From: Lodderomyces elongisporus
Taxonomy: Eukaryota; Ascomycota; Pichiomycetes; Serinales; Debaryomycetaceae
Length of the DNA: 64,000 nt
Reading direction: 5' to 3'
NCBI RefSeq assembly: GCF_030384665.1
Contig: NC_083678.1
Span: 806,001 to 870,000 of the forward strand
Made by a program: the position numbers and the translations under genes. Shown one piece after another: positions 8,488 through 17,760 of this stretch (position 1 is the stretch's first letter; each line of letters starts with the position of its first letter). The notes under the pieces were generated by a model. It was given only the letters and a program-made list of their open reading frames with translations. It searched no databases and had not been told where the DNA came from.

Positions 8488-10299
8488 TCATCCGTGAAGC
8501 AGCAACAGAGGTAACATCAGAAATAGCTTTAGGAACAGCATCAGGATCAATAAGATGAATAGCATCTGGAATAGCATCAGGATCAAGGTGTCTTTTAACT
8601 TCGGTCTTAATCCCTTTTTTTTTCGTGTTTTTTTTTTTCTTTTTTTTCGTTTTTTTCGTTTTTTTGGTTTTTTTAGTTTTTCTGGTTTTTTTAGTTTTTT
8701 ATTTTTAGCATTAATTAAGCTTTGTCCAAGTTCTGCAATTCGCAGAGCCTTGGATAGATTCAAAAAGAGTTTAAAAACCTTTTTGAAACTCGCTTTAATG
8801 CTATTTAGGAAGCAAGTGAGGCTGATACTTAGGGGTGGTGTCGTGATTTCAAAGTTTTCTGGATGTAGTTCCCCCTCTATAACCTCAATGTGTTGATCTA
8901 AACTTTCTAGCAACCATGAAGCATACTCTTCAGGTGTTCTGGCCTTTGCTTTGCCAAACCTGAAGAGAGTCTTAATCCTGCCCTCTCCCTTATAAATTCG
9001 GTGGTGGGCGTCAAACCAAACTTGGATTTTTGGTCGAATTTTCTCATTAAAGACAATTCCTATAACAAGCTTGTAGTTTGTTTTCTTTTGAGCTACAAGA
9101 TGTTTTGTTTGTTGTGAAAGCTTTAAGAGTAGATTCTCCCTCTCCTCGGCAAGCATTGGAATCCCGATAGTGCCCATTATACTATCTTGATCAATACAGT
9201 ATATGTGTTGCCACGACGTGCGGGAACAATGCGCAGTAGACAAAGCTTCATTGGTATAGCAAGTGTTTCGTGTAGAAATGAAATCACTTATGTAGTTAGC
9301 ATCATTGGTGTTGTTGGTGTTGTTGGTGTTGGTGTTGTTGTTGTTGTTGTTGGTGTTGTTGTTGGTGTTGTTGGTGTTGTTGGTGTTGTTGGTGTTGTTG
9401 GTGTTGTTGGTGTTGTTGGTGTTGTTGGTGTTGTTGTTGTTGGTGTTGTTGGTGTTGTTGGTGTTGTTGGTGTTGTTGGTGTTGTTGGTGTTGTTGGTGT
9501 TGTTGGTGTTGTTGGTGTTGTTGGTGTTGTTGGTGTTGTTGGTGTTGTTGGTGTTGTTGGTGTTGTTGGTGTTGTTGGTGTTGTTGGTGTTGTTGGTCTT
9601 GTTAGCGTTGTTAGCGTTGTTAGCGTCGTTGGTGTTGTTTGTGTAATTGGTGTTGTTTGTGTAACTAGTGTTGTTTGTGTAATTAGCGCTGTTTGTGTAG
9701 TTAGCGCTGTTTGTGTCTTGTTCCGAAGGGTACTCCCTATCAGCCTTGTTGTCAAGAACAGGGCTTATAGTATAGTACCTGTCCTCATCATAGACCTTCA
9801 TACTAAAAAGATGAAGATATGGAGGCAAAACTAAATCTTCTTCCCAGAGAGTAGTTGAATTTGCAACTTCACTTTCAATTTCTTCAAAGTGTTCCTTTGA
9901 AACTCTGTAGATGAGATACTTTTTATCAGCAGATGTAAATGCAGACTCACCAATTCTAACCACAGAATGTTGCTTCGAAACAAACGATTGTATAAAATCG
10001 GTGTCGTTTACTTGCTGCAACCATTTCATCCATTGGAACATCTTTGGGTTGAACGATTTGAATTTTGTCCTCAACCCCTGGAACAGCAAGGACACTTTGA
10101 AAACATCACCTCTTTTGCACGGTCTTTTCTCACCGGCAATTGTGGAGCGTCTAACACCTTCAGCAATGAGAAACCTTTCGGCCTCTTCTGGAATTATAGA
10201 TTCTTGGACAGGCAGTTGAGATCCAAGTTTTTTGGAAAAGTAAAAAGGTTTGGAATCCTTTGCAAAGACGTTTTGAAAACATTTATTAAAAAAGGGCAT
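8488..10299 (-). CDS. Array protein with Thr-Asn repeat, copy 3 (603 aa, alternative hydrophobic tail)
   Basis: Same protein through the polylysine tract. Here the poly-A runs are 11 and 9, shifting into the third frame. The ORF then continues about 40 codons through a tail made almost wholly of Leu, Met, Ile and Phe. That tail is the shifted reading of the DNA that encodes the DPDAIPDAI peptide, so it is more likely a frameshift artefact than a membrane anchor, although as written it would be hydrophobic enough to span a bilayer. The peptide frame ends at TGA 8465-8467. Confidence 0.72.
   Translation of the reverse strand: MPFFNKCFQNVFAKDSKPFYFSKKLGSQLPVQESIIPEEAERFLIAEGVRRSTIAGEKRPCKRGDVFKVSLLFQGLRTKFKSFNPKMFQWMKWLQQVNDTDFIQSFVSKQHSVVRIGESAFTSADKKYLIYRVSKEHFEEIESEVANSTTLWEEDLVLPPYLHLFSMKVYDEDRYYTISPVLDNKADREYPSEQDTNSANYTNSANYTNNTSYTNNTNYTNNTNDANNANNANKTNNTNNTNNTNNTNNTNNTNNTNNTNNTNNTNNTNNTNNTNNTNNTNNTNNTNNNNTNNTNNTNNTNNTNNTNNTNNTNNNTNNNNNNTNTNNTNNTNDANYISDFISTRNTCYTNEALSTAHCSRTSWQHIYCIDQDSIMGTIGIPMLAEERENLLLKLSQQTKHLVAQKKTNYKLVIGIVFNEKIRPKIQVWFDAHHRIYKGEGRIKTLFRFGKAKARTPEEYASWLLESLDQHIEVIEGELHPENFEITTPPLSISLTCFLNSIKASFKKVFKLFLNLSKALRIAELGQSLINAKNKKLKKPEKLKKPKKRKKRKKRKKKTRKKKGLRPKLKDTLILMLFQMLFILLILMLFLKLFLMLPLLLLHG
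9305..9717. repeat. Thr-Asn codon repeat, copy 3
   Basis: 12 bases shorter than copy 1. The first all-GTT interruption is one codon shorter than in copies 1 and 2. Confidence 0.95.
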
Positions 10300-11496
10300 T
10301 GTTAATTTTTAAATTGTAGTCTTACTAAATTATTGATTGTAAAATCTGGTTAATGTTGTCGAGTAAGGCTTGGTTGTGTGTTTAATTGTGGTAAAAGAAA
10401 GAAGAAGAAGAAGAAGAAGAAAAGGGTAAAAGAAGGTTTGAGGTCACAAGGGTTTTGTTTGTGGATATTTATACTTCACCAGGTAGCCCTCCAGTCACGC
10501 CTTGTGGTTGGGGATTAACAAGTAAATTGTGTTATGCCATATACATTGTGGTTGCAAAACCCGCGAGGAAGTGAGGGGAACAGAACGGCGAGGAAGTCCC
10601 TTCTGGTAGCTCAGCAGTGTGTGTGCAATTGTATGTGCTACCAAATGCATCGTAACAAAAAACCAAATGGGTGCTGCAAAACGGGGTGCTGCCAATAGCG
10701 TGTGGCTGTAGCAGAAAGTGGACAACCAGAGTGGATGAATTATGTATTTGGATGCAAGATAGCTCAACATTACCCACAGCCTTATACATCCTGCAATGCA
10801 TCCTATCTCTACGAACAATTCTCGATTCTTTGCAAGTTTGACGGCAATCCGTCGAGAATTGTTTGTGCGTGTTGATTATTCCCCTGAGTTTGGTGCGAAT
10901 TTACGGGAAAAGTCTTTTCTGCTGAAGTTTGAGGACAATTGTGGGCTCAGCTGCCCACTGTAGTGGCTTTTGTAAAGTTTTTTGTAAAGTACACACGCAC
11001 CCACGCGCGTCCATCTTACGTGTATCTTAGGTTGACTCGTTTAAAGCAGCTCACGTGCGCGCACACATACACATACTCCAGTCCGAGATACTCTAGTTTG
11101 CAATGACAGCGATTGCGCGAAATATACAGAACGTTCAATTTGAGAAGAACAACAACAACTAGGTCGTAAATTTTAGTGTTTACTTTCGTTTGTAGGCTGA
11201 GTGCGAAATAGAAAAATGGTTCAATTACAAATAGCAGAGTGTATACATAAACAGAAAGGTGTGTTAATATTAAAAAAAAGAGTGCATATATTAGTAGCAA
11301 AACTCACTGAGTCCCTCACCATGATGTATTCCTGAAAACGAGTGAAAGCTGTATATATTGAACGAGTGTAGATGCAGGTGCAATGGGAGATACCAAAAGT
11401 GTGTGCGTGCCAGTGACGGATAAGATAAGTAGTAGCAGGGCCCTTTGTGGTGTATGAACACGGGCACACTTTTTGGTGAGCTCTCCTTCTTGGGGA
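10300..11496. other. Array spacer and promoter, unit 3
   Basis: Same contents as the other spacers, with private single-base changes. TATA box at 10466-10473. No convincing gene. Confidence 0.7.
10814..10863. repeat. 12-bp inverted repeat, unit 3
   Basis: Exact copy of the inverted repeat at 2972-3021. The equivalent position in the right flank has lost the left arm. Confidence 0.75.
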
Positions 11497-11628
11497 TCAT
11501 GGCTGGGTTTGTGATATAGTTGGCCATCGAGCAGCAGCAGCAATATTAGGAACAGCAATAGCAGGAACAGCATCAGCAACACCACCAGAAATAACACCGG
11601 TTAAATTTTTGACAACTTTGAAGCGCAT
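11497..11628 (-). pseudogene. Second 3'-end module, between units 3 and 4
   Basis: Exact counterpart of the module at 3655-3786. Confidence 0.5.
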
Positions 11629-11674
11629 GCTTTGAGTTTGGTCGACACTGGATAGCACACACTATGCCAAATAT

Positions 11675-11989
11675 GATTTCTACGATTTCTATTATTTCTA
11701 TGATTTCTATAATTTCTATAATTTCTATAATTTCTATAATTTCTATAATTTCTATAATTTCTATAATTTCTATAATTTCTACAATTTCTATAATTTCTAT
11801 AATTTCTATAATTTCTATAATTTCTATAATTTCTATAATTTCTATGATTTCTATGATTTCTATGATTTCTATGACTTCTATGATTTCTATGATTTCTATG
11901 ATTTCTATGATTTCTATGATTTCTATGATTTCTATGATTTCTATGATTTCTATGATTTCTATGATTTCTATGATTTCTATGATTTCTAT
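11675..11989. repeat. 9-bp minisatellite, unit 4 (35 copies)
   Basis: Same structure. The marker is at 11873-11881, followed by 12 GATTTCTAT copies. A private AC substitution breaks the left block near 11,780. Confidence 0.95.
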
Positions 11990-12070
11990 GATGAATATTA
12001 ATAGTAGTGGTGGTGGTAGCAGTAGTAGTAGTGGTAGTAAAGCTATTCCACCACGAGCAAACAATGATTA

Positions 12071-12388
12071 TTATGTAGCAAAATTAATCCCCGAGAGCTG
12101 ATTCCACAAGCATTTCTTCTGCACCATCTGAAACAACTTGCACGGTGACTTATACAACTCAACCTGTGATTCTATGATCCCGCTGTGCCTTGTTGATACC
12201 CCTAGTGCATATGCGTCCTCCACATTTTTCGTCCCCCGTACAAGATCATACGACAAAGGCGCCATTTTGTCGCAGGATCTGCCAAGTTCAGAATAAATGT
12301 GTGAGTCGGCAGCTACACTAGTGCAATGTTGTGGTAGGCTATGGGAAACGGTAGCAGAGGTCGGTGGGCTCCCCTGCTTTGGGATCAT
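12071..12388 (-). CDS. Possible 105-codon ORF, copy 4
   Basis: Identical to the ORF at 298-615. The ATG overlaps the TGA at 12385-12387. Confidence 0.3.
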   Translation of the reverse strand: MIPKQGSPPTSATVSHSLPQHCTSVAADSHIYSELGRSCDKMAPLSYDLVRGTKNVEDAYALGVSTRHSGIIESQVELYKSPCKLFQMVQKKCLWNQLSGINFAT

Positions 12389-12407
12389 GGTTGGGTTTGT
12401 GATATAG

Positions 12408-14219
12408 TCATCCGTGAAGCAGCAACAGAGGTAACATCAGAAATAGCTTTAGGAACAGCATCAGGATCAATAAGATGAATAGCATCTGGAATAGCATCAG
12501 GATCAAGGTGTCTTTTAACTTCGGTCTTAATCCCTTTTTTTTTCGTGTTTTTTTTTTTCTTTTTTTTCGTTTTTTTCGTTTTTTTGGTTTTTTTAGTTTT
12601 TCTGGTTTTTTTAGTTTTTTATTTTTAGCATTAATTAAGCTTTGTCCAAGTTCTGCAATTCGCAGAGCCTTGGATAGATTCAAAAAGAGTTTAAAAACCT
12701 TTTTGAAACTCGCTTTAATGCTATTTAGGAAGCAAGTGAGGCTGATACTTAGGGGTGGTGTCGTGATTTCAAAGTTTTCTGGATGTAGTTCCCCCTCTAT
12801 AACCTCAATGTGTTGATCTAAACTTTCTAGCAACCATGAAGCATACTCTTCAGGTGTTCTGGCCTTTGCTTTGCCAAACCTGAAGAGAGTCTTAATCCTG
12901 CCCTCTCCCTTATAAATTCGGTGGTGGGCGTCAAACCAAACTTGGATTTTTGGTCGAATTTTCTCATTAAAGACAATTCCTATAACAAGCTTGTAGTTTG
13001 TTTTCTTTTGAGCTACAAGATGTTTTGTTTGTTGTGAAAGCTTTAAGAGTAGATTCTCCCTCTCCTCGGCAAGCATTGGAATCCCGATAGTGCCCATTAT
13101 ACTATCTTGATCAATACAGTATATGTGTTGCCACGACGTGCGGGAACAATGCGCAGTAGACAAAGCTTCATTGGTATAGCAAGTGTTTCGTGTAGAAATG
13201 AAATCACTTATGTAGTTAGCATCATTGGTGTTGTTGGTGTTGTTGGTGTTGTTGGTGTTGTTGGTGTTGTTGGTGTTGTTGGTGTTGTTGGTGTTGTTGG
13301 TGTTGTTGGTGTTGTTGGTGTTGTTGGTGTTGTTGGTGTTGTTGGTGTTGTTGGTGTTGTTGGTGTTGTTGGTGTTGTTGGTGTTGTTGGTGTTGTTGGT
13401 GTTGTTGGTGTTGTTGGTGTTGTTGGTGTTGTTGGTGTTGTTGGTGTTGTTGGTGTTGTTGGTGTTGTTGGTGTTGTTGGTGTTGTTGGTGTTGTTGGTG
13501 TTGTTGGTGTTGTTGGTCTTGTTAGCGTTGTTAGCGTTGTTAGCGTCGTTGGTGTTGTTTGTGTAATTGGTGTTGTTTGTGTAACTAGTGTTGTTTGTGT
13601 AATTAGCGCTGTTTGTGTAGTTAGCGCTGTTTGTGTCTTGTTCCGAAGGGTACTCCCTATCAGCCTTGTTGTCAAGAACAGGGCTTATAGTATAGTACCT
13701 GTCCTCATCATAGACCTTCATACTAAAAAGATGAAGATATGGAGGCAAAACTAAATCTTCTTCCCAGAGAGTAGTTGAATTTGCAACTTCACTTTCAATT
13801 TCTTCAAAGTGTTCCTTTGAAACTCTGTAGATGAGATACTTTTTATCAGCAGATGTAAATGCAGACTCACCAATTCTAACCACAGAATGTTGCTTCGAAA
13901 CAAACGATTGTATAAAATCGGTGTCGTTTACTTGCTGCAACCATTTCATCCATTGGAACATCTTTGGGTTGAACGATTTGAATTTTGTCCTCAACCCCTG
14001 GAACAGCAAGGACACTTTGAAAACATCACCTCTTTTGCACGGTCTTTTCTCACCGGCAATTGTGGAGCGTCTAACACCTTCAGCAATGAGAAACCTTTCG
14101 GCCTCTTCTGGAATTATAGATTCTTGGACAGGCAGTTGAGATCCAAGTTTTTTGGAAAAGTAAAAAGGTTTGGAATCCTTTGCAAAGACGTTTTGAAAAC
14201 ATTTATTAAAAAAGGGCAT
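12408..14219 (-). CDS. Array protein with Thr-Asn repeat, copy 4 (603 aa, alternative hydrophobic tail)
   Basis: Same protein and same poly-A runs (11 and 9) as copy 3, hence the same hydrophobic shifted tail. The Thr-Asn repeat is a nearly perfect Thr-Asn-Asn run without the Asn-only interruptions seen in copies 1-3. The peptide frame ends at TGA 12385-12387. Confidence 0.72.
   Translation of the reverse strand: MPFFNKCFQNVFAKDSKPFYFSKKLGSQLPVQESIIPEEAERFLIAEGVRRSTIAGEKRPCKRGDVFKVSLLFQGLRTKFKSFNPKMFQWMKWLQQVNDTDFIQSFVSKQHSVVRIGESAFTSADKKYLIYRVSKEHFEEIESEVANSTTLWEEDLVLPPYLHLFSMKVYDEDRYYTISPVLDNKADREYPSEQDTNSANYTNSANYTNNTSYTNNTNYTNNTNDANNANNANKTNNTNNTNNTNNTNNTNNTNNTNNTNNTNNTNNTNNTNNTNNTNNTNNTNNTNNTNNTNNTNNTNNTNNTNNTNNTNNTNNTNNTNNTNNTNNTNNTNDANYISDFISTRNTCYTNEALSTAHCSRTSWQHIYCIDQDSIMGTIGIPMLAEERENLLLKLSQQTKHLVAQKKTNYKLVIGIVFNEKIRPKIQVWFDAHHRIYKGEGRIKTLFRFGKAKARTPEEYASWLLESLDQHIEVIEGELHPENFEITTPPLSISLTCFLNSIKASFKKVFKLFLNLSKALRIAELGQSLINAKNKKLKKPEKLKKPKKRKKRKKRKKKTRKKKGLRPKLKDTLILMLFQMLFILLILMLFLKLFLMLPLLLLHG
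13225..13637. repeat. Thr-Asn codon repeat, copy 4 (homogeneous)
   Basis: Uninterrupted GTTGTTGGT-type repeat from 13225 to about 13518, then the same decayed units as in the other copies. Confidence 0.95.
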
Positions 14220-16460
14220 TGTTAATTTTTAAATTGTAGTCTTACTAAATTATTGATTGTAAAATCTGGTTAATGTTGTCGAGTAAGGCTTGGTTGTGTG
14301 TTTAATTGTGGTAAAAGAAAGAAGAAGAAGAAGAAGAAGAAGAAGAAAAGGGTAAAAGAAGGTTTGAGGTCACAAGGGTTTTGTTTGTGGATATTTATAC
14401 TTCACCAGGTAGCCCTCCAGTCACGCCTTGTGGTTGGGGATTAACAAGTAAATTGTGTTATGCCATATACATTGTGGTTGCAAAACCCGCGAGGAAGTGA
14501 GGGGAACAGAACGGCGAGGAAATCCCTTCTGGTAGCTCAGCAGTGTGTGTGCAATTGTATGCGCTACCAAATGCATCGTAACAAAAAACCAAATGGGTGC
14601 TGCAAAACGGGGTGCTGCCAAATGGGTGCTGCCAATAGTGTGTGGCTGTAGCAGAAAGTGGACAACCAAAGTGGATGAATTGTGTATTTGGATGTATGTT
14701 GGCTCAACATTACCCACAGCCTTATAGATCCTACAATGCATCCTATCTCTACGAACAATTCATGATGGTTTCCCTTAAGCTTGCAACGAGTAGAGAATTG
14801 TTTGTGTTCCTGTCAAAGGCGCTATTCCTGTTTTTCACGCCCTCTCCACCTCCTCCAAATACTGAAAGCAAAATTGGAATTAAGCGTGATTGCAAAAGCG
14901 TAGCGAAAAAACAAAAACATGGAAGAAAGGCACAAGTGTGCCATTATTTATAGTGATCAATCAATTCCACATTATACATTTGAAGTAACTTTCAGTTTGG
15001 GTTCTCTGTTTTCTTTGTGTCTGATGTCGGGTGCAATAACCAAATCTTAAGAGAGGAAAGGAGAGGAAAGGGGACACACACACAGGAAAAGACTCTGTTC
15101 TGCTACATGTAAACAAAATTTAAACTCTTTGGTGATTGCAATTTCCAGCATATAGGTTTTGATTTATCACGACTTTTAAAAATTCAGCAGAAGAAAAGAA
15201 TATTCATTCTTTTGCAATGTAAGGAGTCCCAGTACATTATCCTCGAGACTTTCTTTATTCTTTCAAATGGTCACAATGAGCAAAAAATAAAAACAAAGTG
15301 TATTTAATAGTTTAATAACAAGGAGCAATGTGAAATTGTAGTGATCGTTTCTAGATAACTCAAATCCAGGTCCTATATATGAAATCATTCTTACCGACGT
15401 TATCAACGATAATCTTTTGATTAATCGTCCAGTACATCAATTGAAAATGACTAAATAAAAAAAAAAAGCTTATGGTCATGTGACATTACACTTTTATTTT
15501 TATTTTATTTTTTCACAATTTATTGTACGAATGTTATGACTCAAATGGATCTAGCGTTTTCAGACAAACTCCTCATTACGATTCCGTTTCCGGCCTTTTG
15601 CATTAACTCGGAAGAGCAAAAGAGTCATCCTTTTATATGCAGTACGCATACTGAAGAAATAATTATCGGTAGCGTGCATGTGTGACACTGGAAATTGATG
15701 ACTAAATGTATGGTGCGCATTTGACTGGGGTTTTGAGGCGGGCAAAAAGAAATGGTCTTGAGTAAATGACAAAAGTTGGTAGGGCGGACGGAGAAAACTT
15801 GTGAGTCAATCGTTCGTAACTTAGGGGAAGATGTCGATAGGTGCGCATCCACAGTTTTCATTTTTATAAATACCTATCACAATCATCACCTTCTTCGTCA
15901 TCATCTTATCCATCATCAATATCATAGTCATTTTTACCACCAACACCACCAGCACCAACTACAACAGTAACTTCATTTAAAACAACCACTAAACCGATTA
16001 ACTATTTGTGACACTATCACTGCTTTAGCTTTTACATATATACTCAATTTTTACATTTACTTTCACATACTTAACTATTACCTATTACCTTCCCAATGCA
16101 AAGTGTCGTCCTCTTCTTCTACTACTACTACTAGGTTCTTTCATTTTTAACCACATTTTTTTTTTTTTTAAATAAAAATCATTAGTGAGGATTACGATTG
16201 TTTTTATTTTTTTCTTCTATTATTCAGAAATAGCTGAATAAAAGAAGCTGGTTTTTATTTTGATTTTGAGAGGCAGAGAAGAAGGGCTGTCTTTTATTTT
16301 TTTTGTTTTATCTTTCACATATACGGTTCCACTACAGCAAAGTTCATTTCTGGCTAGGATTAGCTATCACGCTTTTTTTTTTCTTTCTTTCTTTTCTTTT
16401 AGGTCGAAAAAAGGAGGCATAAGTTTATTACACAACATTATTTTGATTTTTATTATTATC
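14220..16460. other. Array right edge and promoter region of the cyclin gene
   Basis: The first 540 bases are array promoter/spacer (TATA box of copy 4 at 14392-14399). Similarity to the unit decays after 14,760 but short matches such as GAGAATTGTTTGTG persist near 14,800. The rest (14.8-16.46 kb) is AT-rich with poly-T runs, a CAT/CAC-rich stretch at 15.88-15.97 kb and no convincing gene. ORFs at 15.5-15.97 kb are composition-driven. Confidence 0.7.
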
Positions 16461-17573
16461 ATGCATTCACCATATTCTCCAACCAAAGTTGGACAAAGAA
16501 AGTTTACAAGGGTCGTCAAGCAAGATGAGAGCATTGGCTCACTTTTGACTCCACCTGAAGTCGTCCCATCTGGTTCGTCGAACATTTCAATACAATCCTG
16601 TTTAACACCAAGTTCAACAATTGGATCTTCAAGCACATCTTCTCACCCTTCTTCACCTAACCACCACACATACTACAAGGCGAACTTAAGTAAGGCACAG
16701 TTCAACTCCATTCTTGTAAACTGCGCTACGAATTTGCTCAAGATCCTTTATACAACATCACATTATGGGCAAGTTAAGTTTGTTGAGAGGGATACCAGAC
16801 TATTCATAATTGAGATCTTGAGAAGGTCCAAAACTTCAATTCATTCATTGCAACTCACGTGCTATTACATCTACAAGCTCATTAACTTAAGAAGAGTCTC
16901 TTATCACTTCAGCTCCATGATCGATTCCAAAAAAATGTTTTTGGTTTTGCTCATTATTGCATCGAAGTTCAACCAGGACCACAACTACTCCTTGAAGTCA
17001 TGGTGCAAAATTTGCGGCGTTGATTCCGAGTCTTCCAAAAACCTCCATCAATTACGTGATATGGAAATCACAGTATTAAGTCAATTGAATTACGAATTGG
17101 TTCTTTCAGGCGACAAGTATGAGAATTGGTGTAATGTTTTGCTCATTTTTGCTTACGACTTCATCAAGTCACAATTTATTAAGACAGGGCCCACTGCCAT
17201 TGGCAATTGCAATAATGTAGCGCAGCTCACCACCATTTCCAGTGAAATCGTTTGGGACTTGGATACATCCAGTAACGCGGCAAAAATTGTCAAGTGGTAT
17301 AAGTTTTTCAAAGATCTAAACATGAGCAGCTTGAATCTTGTTAAAATAAGTTTTAGCAGTTTTTTTAGCAGCCAAAAAGGCTCCAAAATTTTTGCTGTTT
17401 CATCATCATCATCATCACCATCATCATCATCACCACCATCATCATCATCATCATCACAATCTTCTGTGTTTATCTCTACTGATACTAATCAAGCTGTTTT
17501 GGAGTCCAGGAAAAGATGCATGGAACAAGCGAATATAGACCTTTCGCATATACCTAAAAAAGTTAGAGCTTGA
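16461..17573 (+). CDS. Pcl-type cyclin (370 aa)
   Basis: Cyclin of the Pho80/Pcl family, the regulatory partners of the Pho85 cyclin-dependent kinase. The cyclin fold covers roughly residues 79-220, with the family pattern of an N-terminal helix (FNSILVNCATNLL), a stretch reading FIIEILRRSKTSIHSLQLTCYY and a later KMFLVLLIIASKFNQD helix typical of Pcl cyclins. A Ser/Pro codon repeat (TCA)n occupies the tail near residues 314-340. The frame is open for another 67 codons upstream, but that part is hydrophobic and phenylalanine-rich like transcribed 5' sequence, so I start at the ATG at 16461, which gives MHSPYSPTK. Which Pcl it is (Pcl5-like is possible) I cannot say. Confidence 0.8.
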   Translation: MHSPYSPTKVGQRKFTRVVKQDESIGSLLTPPEVVPSGSSNISIQSCLTPSSTIGSSSTSSHPSSPNHHTYYKANLSKAQFNSILVNCATNLLKILYTTSHYGQVKFVERDTRLFIIEILRRSKTSIHSLQLTCYYIYKLINLRRVSYHFSSMIDSKKMFLVLLIIASKFNQDHNYSLKSWCKICGVDSESSKNLHQLRDMEITVLSQLNYELVLSGDKYENWCNVLLIFAYDFIKSQFIKTGPTAIGNCNNVAQLTTISSEIVWDLDTSSNAAKIVKWYKFFKDLNMSSLNLVKISFSSFFSSQKGSKIFAVSSSSSSPSSSSPPSSSSSSQSSVFISTDTNQAVLESRKRCMEQANIDLSHIPKKVRA

Positions 17574-17760
17574 TAACATGAAGTGCACAAATGTTATGCA
17601 AGATACACACATATATATATATATATAAAGACATATTTTATAGTTATTTTAACGACTTTTACGAAAAGAAAAAGAAAAACAAGGGCGTAGATGGAATAGA
17701 ATGAAAGCAAAGTGGAAGAAAACAAGGTATCGACTCAAATCTCAAAATACCCTATAAATT

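Larger units (their letters stand above)
7726..11663. repeat. Array unit 3 (3938 bp)
   Basis: Complete unit with 37 minisatellite units. It has several private substitutions in the spacer at 10.59, 11.21 and 11.27-11.33 kb, so the units are not an assembly echo of one sequence. Confidence 0.9.
1..14760. repeat. Tandem array of a ~3.9 kb unit
   Basis: Four near-identical copies follow one another head to tail. Equivalent start codons of the main minus-strand gene lie at 2457, 6361, 10299 and 14219, giving periods of 3904, 3938 and 3920. Outside the simple repeats the copies differ by only scattered single bases, for example near 10,594 and 11,213-11,280, so amplification or homogenisation is recent. 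The window opens inside the 9-bp minisatellite of a unit, so the array almost certainly continues to the left. Homology to the unit fades just after 14,760. No mobile-element protein is encoded. Confidence 0.97.
11664..14760. repeat. Array unit 4 (right-hand, ends in spacer)
   Basis: Carries the whole main gene and its promoter. In the spacer it has a 14-bp local duplication near 14,617 and other changes, and loses similarity after about 14,760. It therefore lacks the rest of the spacer and the second 3'-end module. The Thr-Asn repeat is almost uninterrupted, unlike units 1-3. Confidence 0.88.

Noticed and set aside
1..14760. Transposon or integrated element
   Set aside because: No reverse transcriptase, integrase, transposase, LTR or terminal repeat is visible; the units are directly abutting.
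1..14760. Telomeric or subtelomeric repeat
   Set aside because: No short telomere-like repeats, and single-copy housekeeping genes begin directly beside the array. The left end is unseen, so subtelomeric position is not excluded.
15560..15970. Short ORFs between the array and the cyclin gene
   Set aside because: Rich in His/Ser from CAT/TCA repeats, overlapping each other on both strands, with no coding character.
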